Shown: positions 32,159 through 42,894, counted from the stretch's first letter. The stretch is 64,000 nucleotides of DNA from Galaxea fascicularis (GCA_948470475.1 OX419347.1:13927675-13991674), one strand, 5' to 3'. Notes: generated by a model from the letters alone, not told the origin. Program-made: numbers and translations.

Positions 32159-33595
32159 GCTGCGATAGAGCTAAGCCCTCTATTGCGGTACAAAGTCAAT
32201 TGAACTTGTTCCTTCCGTTAATAACGCTCCGTACTAGCACGCACATTCGAATCTCTCGCTTAACCCTTCAAGCGGTCAAATAAGTGCCCTTATAATGCAA
32301 ACTCTTTCTGTCATGAACGCTCCTCGGTAAATAACTAACTCGTATTTACCCGGTATCAGCAGGCAAGAATTAACACGTGCCGTGTGCAGGTGTTGAAGGG
32401 TATCGACTTTTTGTGCGTTAAAGTTATTTCGAGCGCTCTGTTTGGCTATCGCGGGATGACTAAACAAAAGACGAATCAATTATTGATCAAAGTCTGACTT
32501 TGTCCCAGCTTGCGTGACGTCTGTTACGATAAGAGGGCGATCCATCATTTTGTTGCTTTCGTCCGCCAAGCGGTAGACCAAAAGGCCAAGCTGTAGATGT
32601 GAGATAAAAAGCTTTTAGTGACGAAGTTTCTTATATAACCAAATGCACCTGTTTATTCTGCAGGTGTACTTAGCGGCAAAGAATGTAGAACTAACCGATT
32701 TCTCTGTCTTATTTTGGTAAAATGTTCTTACACTGAGTCCAGTGAAACCACACTCGCTCCGGGAAGGGTATAAGCGTAAAGTTATCATTGATTAAAAAAA
32801 AAGTGAGGTTGTTTGCACAGCTATTTTGACTTAACATGACGGCGCTGTTTTACTTTGATCGAAGGCGGTAGAATCCAGTTTGGATACTTTTTGAGGTTGC
32901 TTAGTTCCTGTATTATTTATTTTTGGTCGATGAAAGCTTTCCCCGCCCAAAACAACTCTAGAAATCCTCATTACCGCCTTCCCAAAAACTGAAGCGGAGC
33001 CATTCATTCTTCATACCTGGCCACATTAAACTGGTTTATCGTTGCAAATCTCTCCCGTGTTGTATTGTGGTGCATATATTGATCAACGAAGCGAAAATTA
33101 TCGGATTGTTTTGCTTAGCAAGGGAAGCTAGAATGATGTTCAACATGAGCTAATGGAAACAATGTTTCCGGAGCTTTGATCTTTTTTTTTTTTCAACTGG
33201 TTCCTTATATTCTGTAACTGATGCGACTTTTTACCGATACGATGATGTTCAAGGGCCTTGGAAACGCCTTTTGTTGTTGCCAATATTGCTCTAAAAACGA
33301 TATCCGAAAGATGACCACAGTATTCTACGCATTTCGTTTAAAAAAAATTCAAAACAGTTTTCAACGAATTAAGGTGAATATGACTTTTCATCCTCATAAT
33401 CACCTGACGCAGTCAAAACCATCATTCTTAATAACTTAAAATTACTCTAAAATGATCACGAGACCAGTAGAATCTTTTCGCAACCACCACAATTAACTAG
33501 TTTCATTCAAACGAGACAAAAATGTAGCCAATTTTTTTCGTTAGAAGCGCACTCAAGAGAAATATGCAAAACTTGTCCTTTCATTCAAAACACTA
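32159..33595. other. Intergenic, no gene seen
   Basis: AT-rich sequence with only short, composition-driven frames. 32159-32300 is likely upstream (5') sequence of the - strand orphan gene. I see no RNA gene or clear repeat. Confidence 0.5.
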
Positions 33596-33599
33596 TCAA

Positions 33600-34090
33600 T
33601 ATATCGGGACCTAAGCGATCCGTTAAAATCACGGATCGTTTCACGTGTATCTCCGCCAATGTCATCTGTTGCATAACGAGACAGGAAGACAATTAGGCAA
33701 CCAATTCCGTGAACGCCTGCGCAATGTTGAGAAAGATGACAAATACACATGTAAGTCAGTCGCTCGTCATTTTAATCTTCCTAACCACTCCAAACAACAT
33801 GATGACGATCTGTGGCCTTTTCCTACACACCAAGGTACCACGGAAAATCGCTAGAATCTAGAACAAAAGTTCGTCTTCCATATCGGCACCCTTAATCCCC
33901 ATGGTATTAACAAACGCTTTTCAGCTCCATCCCCACTATATAAACCACACACAACCCATATTTCCTCGATTCGCTCTGACGAAGGGCTAACGCTCCAAAC
34001 GTCAGCTTTTTGGAATCCCTGTTCGGTGGCAAATTTACATTATATTGTCAACTCTGTTGATGAAACCAAATTTTTGTGTGCAACTTCCCC
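33600..34090 (+). pseudogene. Penelope-like retroelement 3' remnant (GIY-YIG endonuclease end)
   Basis: 33645-33854 reads ETGRQLGNQFRERLRNVEK then SVARHFNLPNHSKQH, matching the C-terminal part of the GIY-YIG endonuclease that ends Penelope-like reverse transcriptase proteins. After a frame change the DNA continues with PHGINKRFSA-type sequence and the characteristic tail (CGTCAGCTTTTTGGAATCCC, GTTGATGAAACCAAATTTTT). The reverse transcriptase part is absent and frames are broken, so this is a 5'-truncated dead copy. Confidence 0.75.
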
Positions 34091-34295
34091 TGCCACCCTT
34101 ATGAATATGAAATAAGATCACTAATAAATTAGCACTGTGGATAATTAAGATAGCAGTTTCACCAAAGGCAAACCCGATAATTTCAAAGGAAGACAAAATT
34201 TTGTTCATTTTAAGAATTTACCGTTAAGTGAGGAGAATGTGACAACATGTTATAATTTTCTTTTGAAAAACGGTCCGGCACTTCAGCTGCATATA

Positions 34296-34445
34296 TATAG
34301 GTGGTTTTCACGTTACGTCATCGCTGCCATGCTGGGGGACGGTAAACTATAGATCTCTCATTAGCTCGTTTTGTTCGTCCACCAGCATTTCTAATTTTCA
34401 CCATTGTTATCTGTGTCTCTAGAGATTGGCTGCAAACCACCTATA
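34296..34445. mobile_element. 150-bp element, ends TATAGGTGGTTTTCA (copy 1)
   Basis: TATAGGTGGTTTTCACGTTA at the left and TGGCTGCAAACCACCTATA at the right are inverted ends. Inside, GTCATCGC, GCCATGCTGG, AGATCTCTCATT and GTCCACCAGCATTT recur in the same order at 42093-42230. Confidence 0.75.
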
Positions 34446-34498
34446 CCCAGAAGTTACAAATTACAAATTTGAAATGGAAAATATCTGATAACATCGTA

Positions 34499-34615
34499 TC
34501 ATAAAAATTACAATTTTCTCGATTGTGATTTGTCTAAAAAACTCCTTATTTCTACTAATTCACCTGCCAAGTTGTCATCGGACAGTTTGTTATCGGACAA
34601 TTCAATGAGCCAATG

Positions 34616-34648
<33 letters not shown>

Positions 34649-35059
34649 CAACCTTGGTTTCAATCAGACTAGTAACAGTGTACAGACTCCTGAATTGGGG
34701 CTTTCTTGAAAGTGGATAATTTTTTTTCCCTCGGATAATTTTTAATCTATTCTCTATTTTCGCATTCACCATAATACACTTTGTTTGTCCCCCAAATTTT
34801 GCATAAACCATTGCTTTCAAATGCTCTTGGGACACTGCATTTCGTCAAGAGCATTTGAAAACAATGGTTTATGCAAAATTTTGGGGGCAAACATTATCTT
34901 ATGGGGAATGCGAAAATAGAGAATTACATTTTGTTTGCAGTCAATTTCAGAGGGACATTAAACAATTTATGCTATGTTTGTCAGTCTTTTAATTCAAAAT
35001 TTCCCTTCCTTTTATAATTCGGCTCTTCTTCTTTTCTCGGAAATTGTAATTTTTATGAT
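34499..35059. mobile_element. Nested inverted-repeat element (561 bp)
   Basis: Outer ends ATCATAAAAATTACAATTT and exact inverse. An inner inverted repeat (about 34735-34925) has arms of about 85 bp with TTGCATAAACCATTG and CAAATGCTCTTG. Either one large MITE or one element inserted in another. Confidence 0.65.
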
Positions 35060-35060
35060 T

Positions 35061-35210
35061 AATTGGTAATAAGACTTCGTGTCGTCCAATTCGGTCTGTA
35101 ATCATAGTCGTGATAAACAAATCGGACGACCGCGCAGTGGGAGTCCGATTTTGTTATCACTCGTATGATTACAGACCGAATTGGACTCCACTCAGTCCTA
35201 TTACCATTAC
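35061..35210. mobile_element. 150-bp inverted-repeat element
   Basis: Arms contain CCAATTCGGTCTGTAATCAT and the inverse, bounded outside by TTGGTAATA and TATTACCAT. A decayed relative of the right arm is at 11590-11630 in a NUP155 intron. Confidence 0.65.
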
Positions 35211-35345
35211 ATATTAGAGCTTAGGATAATACAAATTAAAAAACACAGGATATCACAGTTTTGCAGGGATATAACCAGAACATTGAATATTCTACAACAT
35301 TTACTAATAGAGAAATCTTTTCGCCGCGAGCTAACCTTCTTAAAG

Positions 35346-35640
35346 AGGGGGTCATTGCGATTTTCGGTTTTGCGGTTTTGGCTAGTTTTTTAGATCGGGT
35401 TTTCGGTTTTTGTGCCAAAAGACTTCGGTTTTTCGGTTTTGGTGTTCACTGCGGTTTGCGGATTTTTCGTTGTTTAGTATCTGGTTTTCGGTTTTCGTAA
35501 AAAAAAATTAGTGGTTTTTCGGTCTTGGTATCCGATGTGGTTTTTGATTTTTTCCTATTTTGTCCTATTTGCGGTTTTCGGTTTTGGTCGAATTTGTTTG
35601 CGGTTTTGCGGTTTCTAATATACCCTAATGCTCTCCCTCA
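35346..35640 (+). repeat. CGGTTTT-rich repeat, copy 1
   Basis: About 290 bp of TTTTCGGTTTTGCGGTTTTG-type sequence with the unique landmarks CCAAAAGACTTCGG, GTATCCGATGTGGTTTTT and TGCGGTTTCTAATATACCC. The same landmarks occur in reverse complement at 37530-37790. Confidence 0.8.
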
Positions 35641-37529
35641 GATCTCAAAGTTTGTAAGGTAATTGTTTTTTTCGCGACTGATACCTTCACGTTAGGCAAC
35701 TGATTTGAGAATTCACAGATCCAGATAATTTGAAACGGCTGTATAGTACCGTGTTTCATATTTTTACTGCTTAGCCATCAGAACTATAATTTGGTTTACG
35801 AAGCCTTTGTAAACCAAATTATTATTTTTGACTGAATAGATTATGTCGTGAATTCTCGTCAAAACTTGTGGCCTTGGTGGTATGCTTTTTTAATAGTACT
35901 AAACATATGTATTTACCTTGATTATTTCGATGTGATTCCTGTAAAGCGTCGTTGATCACCACATGTAAACAGCGCATTAGAAGTTATTAAATTGTTATTA
36001 TTATAAAACCTGTCACAGTATTGCGAACCCAATATAGTTAAACTTGACCAAAAGACTATGAAATAAAATCAGTTATTAACTCTGACTGAGGATACTAAAG
36101 AAAGTCATTTTATCCAGGTATGTTACGTCAGTGATATGGCAAGAGCAGCGTGGGCACTTTTCTAATATTGGCGAAAACAGCTCCATCAAAACTAGTCATT
36201 TTACTGCGGACAGGCACCGCGCAGGGGCATGGGCCGCCGACGCCGCCCCCCCCCCCCCCCTTCCCCCACCTTTGTGGAAAAATAATAAATTTAGAAAAAT
36301 AGACTTCCAAAAATGAAAAGTAATTTCACGGGATTAAAGTAGTCTGCTACAGCTGGCCGACCTCGCGGGAAATGATCCAAATTTATGGCTGTTCTTATAA
36401 CCATTTTTAGAATCAGCCACGCCCTCCCTTCAATCAAAGAGGCAGGTGCGACCCCCGCAATTTAACAACTGCTCCGCAGTCCCTGGCGGACAATATTATA
36501 TCGTACAAAAATCGTTTGAAATCTGCCTGAACAGTTGCCTATCTAAAAGTTCTATAGTTTAACAAGGACATAGTTTCAGGATGAATTAAAGCTAACATCA
36601 ATCTTGGAATTCGAACTGTAGTCTTGAGCATAAAGTTTAGAACACCATCGGATGTTGCCAGAATATTCTACATCAATAGCTAATAGAAGTTGTTTTCACT
36701 ACACTGAGATAAATCTGAAAATTTTTAAATCTCGAGCTTTACAAGATAACATTCTTGGCTAATACTGTGAGTGACGCAAAGTCCTAGTTTCCAAGGAGTT
36801 TGTAGACATTTCGTTGCGATGACTTCAATTTTGGAAGCTGATGATCAAGCGAAGCTGTTATTCATTTTAATTCATAATTGACCCCCTTTAAAGAAGGTTT
36901 TACGCTGTGTTATGAATTTCTCTTGACCAGCCCAGTTGTTCAGTATAGAAAACGTTTTCACAGAATGAATTTGAAATTATATCATGCGATTGCCACGGGA
37001 AATACGGCCAATCAGTACACAATTCAAGAAAGCTGTTGTACATTCGTCGGTATCGCCGAACCTTACAATCGTGCACTGCATTGACTGTGTAGGACTTTGT
37101 ATTTTCTATGAGATGGTATTTATGAAAAAGCTGTCTTGAGATATATCATGTAACATCGAACTTAACACTTGTATTTCCTTTGCATTTAAAATACTCGCCT
37201 AAAGGCTCGCGAGTATATTAAGAAAATACCAGAGACGCGGGGGATAAGACATTAAATGATTTTATCCAGGGCTGGCTTTTTTTTTATATATAATTAATGA
37301 TGAATATGGAATCTAACTGACGCCGGCACCACGTTTCAAAGGGTTTTGTGTATTATTGCGATGTTTCAGTTTTTGAAACTGTCACAAGAACTGTCTTTCC
37401 AGGATTTTTAATATACCAGCGTCAAATAACATGATACATTAAAAGCGCGGATGATGAAGCCGGGTGTAAATGCGAAGAAAAGCATCGCAGTTTTGACTAA
37501 AATATTCCACAAAATTAACTAACGCAAAG
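35641..37529. other. 1.9-kb segment between inverted CGGTTTT repeats
   Basis: No convincing gene. It includes a 16-base C run at about 36245-36260 preceded by a GCCGCCGACGCCG stretch, and otherwise A/T-rich sequence with short frames only. It may be the body of an element whose ends are the flanking repeats. Confidence 0.4.
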
Positions 37530-37790
37530 GAGGGGGGCATTGGGGTATATTAGAAACCGCATTCGAACAAAACCAGAAACCGCAAATAGGACAAAATACG
37601 AAAAACCAAAAACCACATCGGATACCAAAACCGAAAAACCACTAGTATTTTTTATGAAAACCGAAAACCAGGTGCTAAAACTGAACGAAAAATCCGCAAA
37701 CCGCAATGAACATCAAACCCGAAAAACCGAAGTCTTTTGGCACAAAATCGAAAACCCGATCTAAAAAATAGCCGAAACCTACAATCCTAG
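37530..37790 (-). repeat. CGGTTTT-rich repeat, copy 2 (inverted)
   Basis: Reverse-complement copy of 35346-35640, with the same landmark order and about 80-85% visual identity. The two copies enclose 1.9 kb. Confidence 0.8.
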
Positions 37791-38339
37791 TGCCCCTCTC
37801 GGAAAGATTTCTTTTCATAATCTTAAAATCTCTTGAAGTTTTTTTCAAGTTCTGCAGGATAATAAATTTAAGTCTGTGACTACCACGGAATTACACAGAC
37901 TCCGGATTTTCCCCGTCATTTTCCAAGGACTATGAAGACACTACAAAGTCGCTGCATGTTTACTGAAAATTTTATTTTCCATGAATCAAAAAGAAAACTC
38001 AACAACTGTCACAACATCTACCTACCCAATAGTTTGATTAGACTTAGTTTTGACAGAGGGCCGGAAGATCTTATGACATGTGATACTTCAACTATCGTAG
38101 AAGCTGTCGCGTAGGCAGCAAAAGTAATTACGGAGCGAAAGATTTAGAAAATTCGGGCATATACATCTGCTCTGCATTGACCAACTGAGCTAGCAAGTTG
38201 AAAGTTGACAGCTAGATACCGATGTCAGTGATGACACTCGGCGATTTCTATGCGTTTGGCGGAAAAAATGACCTTGAAAGAGATCATCGCGTCGTGTTGA
38301 ACGCAACTTAAAGAAAAGAAAACCTGAAAAAAGTTGGGC

Positions 38340-38420
38340 GTTTGTGAGCTATTCCACTCCATGACCTCTGGAACACCGCGGTAATGCTCTGCCAACTGAG
38401 ATAAACAAAAGGACCACGCA
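38340..38420 (-). repeat. tRNA-like fragment
   Basis: On the - strand TATCTCAGTTGGCAGAGCA followed by TTACCGCGGTGTTCCAGAGG resembles a tRNA D arm and anticodon arm; no proper 3' half is seen. A second tRNA-like A box (TAGCTCAGTTGGTCAA) lies at about 38180-38197 on the same strand. These are SINE-type remnants. Confidence 0.45.
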
Positions 38421-38701
38421 ATGCAGCTTTGAAATGGAAATAAAGTGACGAATAAGTCGTAAAGAGAACCCACGCGAACTGAAGATTTTATCCGCAGTAA
38501 TCTGAAAGAGCGTTTGCGAGGTAATCCCCTACCAAAACTCAGAACTGGACAGCCAGACCGGTCATTTTGAAAATGAAATAGGCTTCTTTCGAGAGTTTTC
38601 GCTAAAATCCCATCACTGCTATCCATACTATGTAGGAACAAACTGATCGGACTGGAAAGTTTATTAATAGTGGAATTCTCTTTACAAAGTACTTTACCGC
38701 C

Positions 38702-38935
38702 GACCGGTTAGCTCAGTTGGTTGAGTTCCGGACTAACGTGCGGGAGGTCGTGGGTTCAAACCTTGGCCGGACCAACACTCAGGATCTTTAAATAACTGAG
38801 GAGAATGTGCTTCCTTTCCATCTGCCAATGATTAGACTTTCTAGTATTCTCGGATAAGGACGATAAACCGGAGATCCCGTCTCACAACTCTCTACAATTA
38901 ATTCTGTGGGACGTTAAAGAACTACTAGGTTAATT
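38702..38935 (+). repeat. SINE family B, full-length tRNA-derived copy
   Basis: The head has A box GGTTAGCTCAGTTGGTTGAG and B box GGGTTCAAACC within a cloverleaf-like 72-nt unit (ends CCGGTTA and GGCCGG). Then comes the body, including CTCGGATAAGGACGATAAAC, CTCACAACTCTCTACA and GTGGGACGTTAAAGAAC. The body matches 22528-22620. Confidence 0.75.
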
Positions 38936-39379
38936 AAAGGGATTGGTCTAGAGTTCTGATTAAAGGTAAGCGCCCTTAGTCTACATAACCGTCTCTTTAC
39001 TTTCGACTGTTAGGTGAACACCCTGCTGGATTCTTTGAGTTTTTCTTTCTTTCTCCGGTCTTGTTATGGCCCACTAAACCAGCCCTTAGTTTTGTTTCCC
39101 GCTGTTTCTTTCGTTCCTCCTATCGACCTCCTACGTGGTCGTTTTTGGAGGGTCGTCTTTCACCTCACCCCTCCCTGTGGGAGGAGGTGAAATACTACGC
39201 CCTTTATAACGACCACCTGGGAGGCTAGGACTGCCTCTAATCCAACGCCACCTATTGATGGCGTCTAATTTCGATCAATATCGATCGGGGATTGATTCGA
39301 AACCAACTAGTTCTTATTCTTTAATTTATACAAAGTGATTCAGCATTTTGATTGCTGTGGACGAAAGCTACTAAGACGT

Positions 39380-39660
39380 GCTTTCCTCTGTCACTGTCCT
39401 ATACAAGGTGGTTCTAACTTTTGACTCCGGATGAAATCCTAAAGTGTGACCATTCAAATTAAAGCTACTGAGCAGTACTTTTCTGTGGTACTGTTTTGCT
39501 GTACAAGGTGGTTCTAACTTTTGAGTCTGAGGATGAAATCCTAACGTGTGACCATATGAAAGCTACTGAGCAGTACTTTCCTGTGGTGCTGTTTATTATG
39601 CTGTGCAAGGTGGTTCCAACCCTCGACTTTGAACGAAACCTCAACATGCAATCATTCAAA
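39380..39660. repeat. Second set of the ~107-bp tandem unit (about three copies)
   Basis: GAGCAGTACTTTCCTGTGGT, CTGTACAAGGTGGTTCTAAC and GGATGAAATCCTAA recur at about 100-bp steps. Same orientation as the array at 29604-30145 but more degenerate and 9 kb away. Confidence 0.75.
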
Positions 39661-39755
39661 TAACAGCTCAGATTTTCCAAACTAATTGACGAAATTTCTT
39701 AAATTTGATTTGCACTGTTCGTGGCGTTAGAGAAGCTGCTCTATCGCCGAGGTAT

Positions 39756-39925
39756 ACGAGAAGCCGGAGTTTCAAAAAACACGTGCGCGCGTCGGGATAA
39801 AAAGAAGCATATAATTTTCTTCTTTTGTCATGCAATATACTTTCACGAATTTGCATTCAAAAACCTTTGTATTTTTAATTTTATCCCGACGCGCGCAAGT
39901 GTTTTTTGAAACTCCGACTTCTCGT
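39756..39925. mobile_element. 170-bp inverted-repeat element
   Basis: ACGAGAAGCCGGAGTTTCAA and the inverse at the right; arms of about 47 bp extend to CGCGTCGGGATAAAA. MITE. Confidence 0.75.
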
Positions 39926-40227
39926 CTCCGAACGTGATGCCAGTCGCAAAACAAATGGTCGAAATTCAGTTTGCTATGGTTCTCATGTCAGTCTTATGCC
40001 ATTTACGCTAAGTCGCCTGATCGTTAATGCATGAATGGGCAACACAAGAAAAAACGCGGCAAATATTTTCCTTTGTCGGTTCTCATGAAACCGTCTCGCT
40101 TATTTTAAGCATAAATAACAGGCTTTTCTGCTAAGAAATTGAAGTGGGTTAAACTCTGTGACGGGGCATCGGCGGCGATGAAAAATCTCCTTGAGAAACA
40201 CCATATATTATTCGCTCTCAGGAAAGG

Positions 40228-40412
40228 CTAGCCTGTGAGCAAGCTCTCCATTGGAGTCTTGTGCGAGAGTCATTTCGGCCGCGAGCGGATCTCGTCCCGC
40301 CCTCAATCCTCTCGCAGCTCCCTTCGCTCGCCGCTCACATTTACTGCTCGCGTCCGAAATAAATCTCGCGCGAGACCCCAGCAACAGAGAGCCTGCTCGC
40401 GGGGTAGAAGAG
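40228..40412. repeat. GC-rich repeat with GAGCAAGCTCTC / GAGAGCCTGCTC ends
   Basis: Left AGCCTGTGAGCAAGCTCTCC and right AGAGAGCCTGCTCGCGG are roughly inverted. The interior is rich in CTCGC words. No gene seen between here and the H2A 3' end. Confidence 0.45.
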
Positions 40413-40800
40413 CTAACGTTATAAACACCAGCACTTGAACTGCTTGAAGATCTTTATGGTCGCCAAAATGGCCTAACCTGGGAAAATAACAGTAAAATTT
40501 TGGGATCGACTCTAAAACGAAACTTTGAGGACAACGAAAGTGTTAATTCTTATGGACTATTTTGTGTGTTGGAAGCGAGCGAAGTTGTCAACGACACGGA
40601 GGCAAAAAATGTACCTTCAACTATACTTTCGAAACCAGAAATTGCTTTCTTTGGCAAATTTTACGTGAATTATTTGATGTCAACGGAGCATTTTATAAAA
40701 AGAAAATGCGCCCTCCAAAATTCTTCTATTATCTTTGCGGCGCATTAGCTAAACAAAATTTAATGTTGTATTGCTGATCATGGCTTTTCAAGTATTTGGT

Positions 40801-40816
40801 GGCTCCTAAAGGAGCC
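40801..40816 (-). terminator. Histone 3' stem-loop of H2A
   Basis: On the - strand GGCTCCTTTAGGAGCC, a 6-bp stem with TTTA loop, preceded by CAAC and followed by ACCAAA. This is the animal replication-dependent histone mRNA end bound by SLBP. Identical to the element after H2B. Confidence 0.9.
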
Positions 40817-40839
40817 GTTGTGTTAAAAAGATAGCTTGT

Positions 40840-41220
40840 TTAAGCTTTCGCTTTCTTCTCGGTCTTCTTGGGCAGCAACACAGCCTGGATGTTTGGAAGA
40901 ACACCTCCCTGTGCGATGGTGACACCAGCGAGCAGTTTGTTTAACTCCTCGTCATTACGCACAGCCAGCTGAAGGTGACGGGGAATGATTCTTGTCTTCT
41001 TGTTGTCACGAGCAGCGTTGCCCGCCAACTCGAGGATCTCAGCGCTCAAATACTCCAGCACAGCAGCCAAGTACACTGGAGCACCAGCGCCAACACGCTC
41101 AGCGTAATTGCCTTTGCGAAGAAGACGGTGGATACGACCAACAGGGAATTGAAGCCCTGCTCGGGATGAGCGGCTCTTGGACTTCGTGCCCTTTGCCTTT
41201 CCTTTTCCGCGACCAGACAT
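40840..41220 (-). CDS. H2A: Histone H2A (canonical)
   Basis: 126 residues, intronless. It is the core histone that pairs with H2B in the nucleosome. Canonical features: N-terminal [28 protein letters not shown], the acidic-patch region [20 protein letters not shown], and C-terminal [11 protein letters not shown]. There is no SQ(E/D) phosphorylation tail of H2A.X type and no H2A.Z signature. Replication-dependent: no introns and a 3' stem-loop 24 bp after the stop. Divergent with H2B at 41520. Confidence 0.98.
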   Translation of the reverse strand: MSGRGKGKAKGTKSKSRSSRAGLQFPVGRIHRLLRKGNYAERVGAGAPVYLAAVLEYLSAEILELAGNAARDNKKTRIIPRHLQLAVRNDEELNKLLAGVTIAQGGVLPNIQAVLLPKKTEKKAKA

Positions 41221-41519
41221 GTTGAAATCTTCTTTAGTCTTCTAGAGAAGCGAATGAGTTAGTTTTGGCGGAATAAACTATTTATAATTCCCACTTCTGA
41301 CAGTTGGATCGAAAACTACCAATCAACGTGAAATGATTGCTTGTATCTGAAAGGACCTTTGTGTACATGCAAAATGATACCCTTGACCGCGTAGGTCATG
41401 TCTTTGTGTCCAATCATTAAGCGAGGATTTCGATCCGTATGTTAATCGATCTCTTCCTTATTCTGGTATAAATAGAGGGCGACTTGAGTTGTCAGTTATT
41501 GCATTTCTGATCTACAGAC
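41221..41519. promoter_or_regulatory. Shared divergent H2A/H2B promoter
   Basis: 299 bp between the two start codons. TATAAATA at 41467-41474 serves H2B; TATAAATA on the - strand (41279-41286) serves H2A, each 45-60 bp from its ATG. CCAAT-type words (ACCAATCA near 41319, TCCAATCA near 41410) lie between. This layout matches coordinated S-phase expression of the pair, which is inferred. Confidence 0.8.
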
Positions 41520-41891
41520 ATGGCACCTAAAGTTGCAGGAAAGAAAGGCGAGAAGAGAGCCGGAAAGGCAAAGGCCGGAGCTGAAGGAAAGAAGAAGAGG
41601 AGAGGAAAGAGAAGGGAAAGCTATGCTATCTACATCTACAAAGTGTTGAAGCAAGTTCACCCTGATACTGGAATCTCCAGCAAAGCCATGGGCATCATGA
41701 ACTCCTTCGTTAACGACATCTTCGAGCGCATCGCTACCGAAGCTTCCCGCCTTGCGCACTACAACAAGAAGTCAACTATCAGCTCTCGCGAGATCCAGAC
41801 CGCCATCAGGCTGCTTCTGCCCGGTGAACTGGCCAAACACGCCGTCAGTGAAGGAACCAAGGCTGTGACCAAGTACACCAGCAGCAAGTAA
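41520..41891 (+). CDS. H2B: Histone H2B (canonical)
   Basis: 123 residues, intronless. The N-terminal tail is rich in Lys, Ala and Gly ([20 protein letters not shown]). The histone fold contains [40 protein letters not shown] and [20 protein letters not shown] and ends KYTSSK, including the conserved ubiquitination lysine in AVTKYTSSK. It forms the dimer with the H2A encoded next door. Confidence 0.98.
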   Translation: MAPKVAGKKGEKRAGKAKAGAEGKKKRRGKRRESYAIYIYKVLKQVHPDTGISSKAMGIMNSFVNDIFERIATEASRLAHYNKKSTISSREIQTAIRLLLPGELAKHAVSEGTKAVTKYTSSK

Positions 41892-41921
41892 ACTCGTTTG
41901 AGTTTACCGCCAAAAATCAAC

Positions 41922-41937
41922 GGCTCCTTTAGGAGCC
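41922..41937 (+). terminator. Histone 3' stem-loop of H2B
   Basis: GGCTCCTTTAGGAGCC preceded by TCAAC and followed by ACCAAA, 30 bp after the stop codon; the same 16 bases as after H2A. Confidence 0.92.
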
Positions 41938-42092
41938 ACCAAATGTTATAAAAGCAATGACTTATCTATAAACAAAAATGGATAAAGACTGCCAGTAGAG
42001 TAATAGAATTTAAAAATAAGGAGATAACATGCACTACACATTACAATCTTTTTCCGTTTCATTCGCTTGTTGCAAGCCAAACAATGCAACGG

Positions 42093-42230
42093 ATAGGTAG
42101 TTTTCACGTACGTCATCGCCGCCATGCTGGTGACGGTAAACAATAGATCTCTCATTTCTTCGTCCACCAGCATTTGTCCATGTCGCCATTGTTAGCCGTG
42201 TCCCTAGAGATTGGCTGCAAACCACCTATA
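42093..42230. mobile_element. Element with ATAGGTAGTTTTCA ends (copy 2)
   Basis: Second copy of the family at 34296-34445: GTCATCGCCGCCATGCTGG, ATAGATCTCTCATT, GTCCACCAGCATTTG and TTGGCTGCAAACCACCTATA in order. It lies just downstream of the H2B stem-loop. Confidence 0.75.
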
Positions 42231-42624
42231 TGGAGCCGCAATCCTTCAGAAGCCACTTAAAATTTCGTTACAACCTTTTTTGTTGGGACAGATTTGATAC
42301 ACGGTTCGAGGTAAACACAAAGCAAAACTTAATAGGTGGATTTACTGTTCGACGGAAGAAGAGAAGTTCTTAATTACCGATCAATAACGAGTAACGGCAA
42401 CCAATAAATTAAAAACGAAATTGCGCCTTTTCCCCAGGCTGTTTCGGTTTTTATCATTCAAAATGGCGGCCGCTTAATCCATTTCAAAAACGCGCCAAAT
42501 AAACATGTTTAGAGATCGTTGGCAAAAGTTGTACGATAGTTCAAATAAAACTTGATGTTATTACTGTGGCTATAGGTATCTGACAAAAGTCGCGAAGAAC
42601 CAATCAGAATTCAAAGCAAAACAT

Positions 42625-42885
42625 GTTAAGCCGCTGTTACACGTTGAAACTTTTAGCTGAAACTTGTGTGCAACGGCGTTGCGAAACATGTTTCAGCAGG
42701 CGTTGCACCGTGTAACATGGTCGGTTTCGTGAAACTTTTTGAACTTCCGTTGCAAGACAAGTTTCACGAAAAGTAGAAGCGCTTTCTACTTCTGCAACGG
42801 TCGCAACGATCACCGTGAAACTGGTCTCGATCGCTGTTGCACACTAGTTTCAGCTAAAAGTTTCAAGGCGTAACAGCGGCTTAAC
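42625..42885. mobile_element. 261-bp element with GTTAAGCCGCTGTTAC ends
   Basis: GTTAAGCCGCTGTTACACGT mirrors the right end GCGTAACAGCGGCTTAAC. Arms extend about 50 bp through TTGAAACTTTTAGCTGAAAC and GTTGCA words repeat inside. MITE. Confidence 0.75.
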
Positions 42886-42894
42886 CGACATCGA

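Noticed and set aside
35346..35640. Interstitial telomeric repeat
   Set aside because: The motif is irregular CGGTTTT/GGTTTTG, not the animal TTAGGG, and the landmarks show it is a copied repeat.
38225..38641. 138-codon - strand frame
   Set aside because: It contains a tRNA-like A box and sits in SINE-rich sequence; most likely repeat DNA open by chance.
40975..41225. Open frames on the strand opposite H2A and H2B
   Set aside because: They are mirror frames of highly conserved histone coding DNA.
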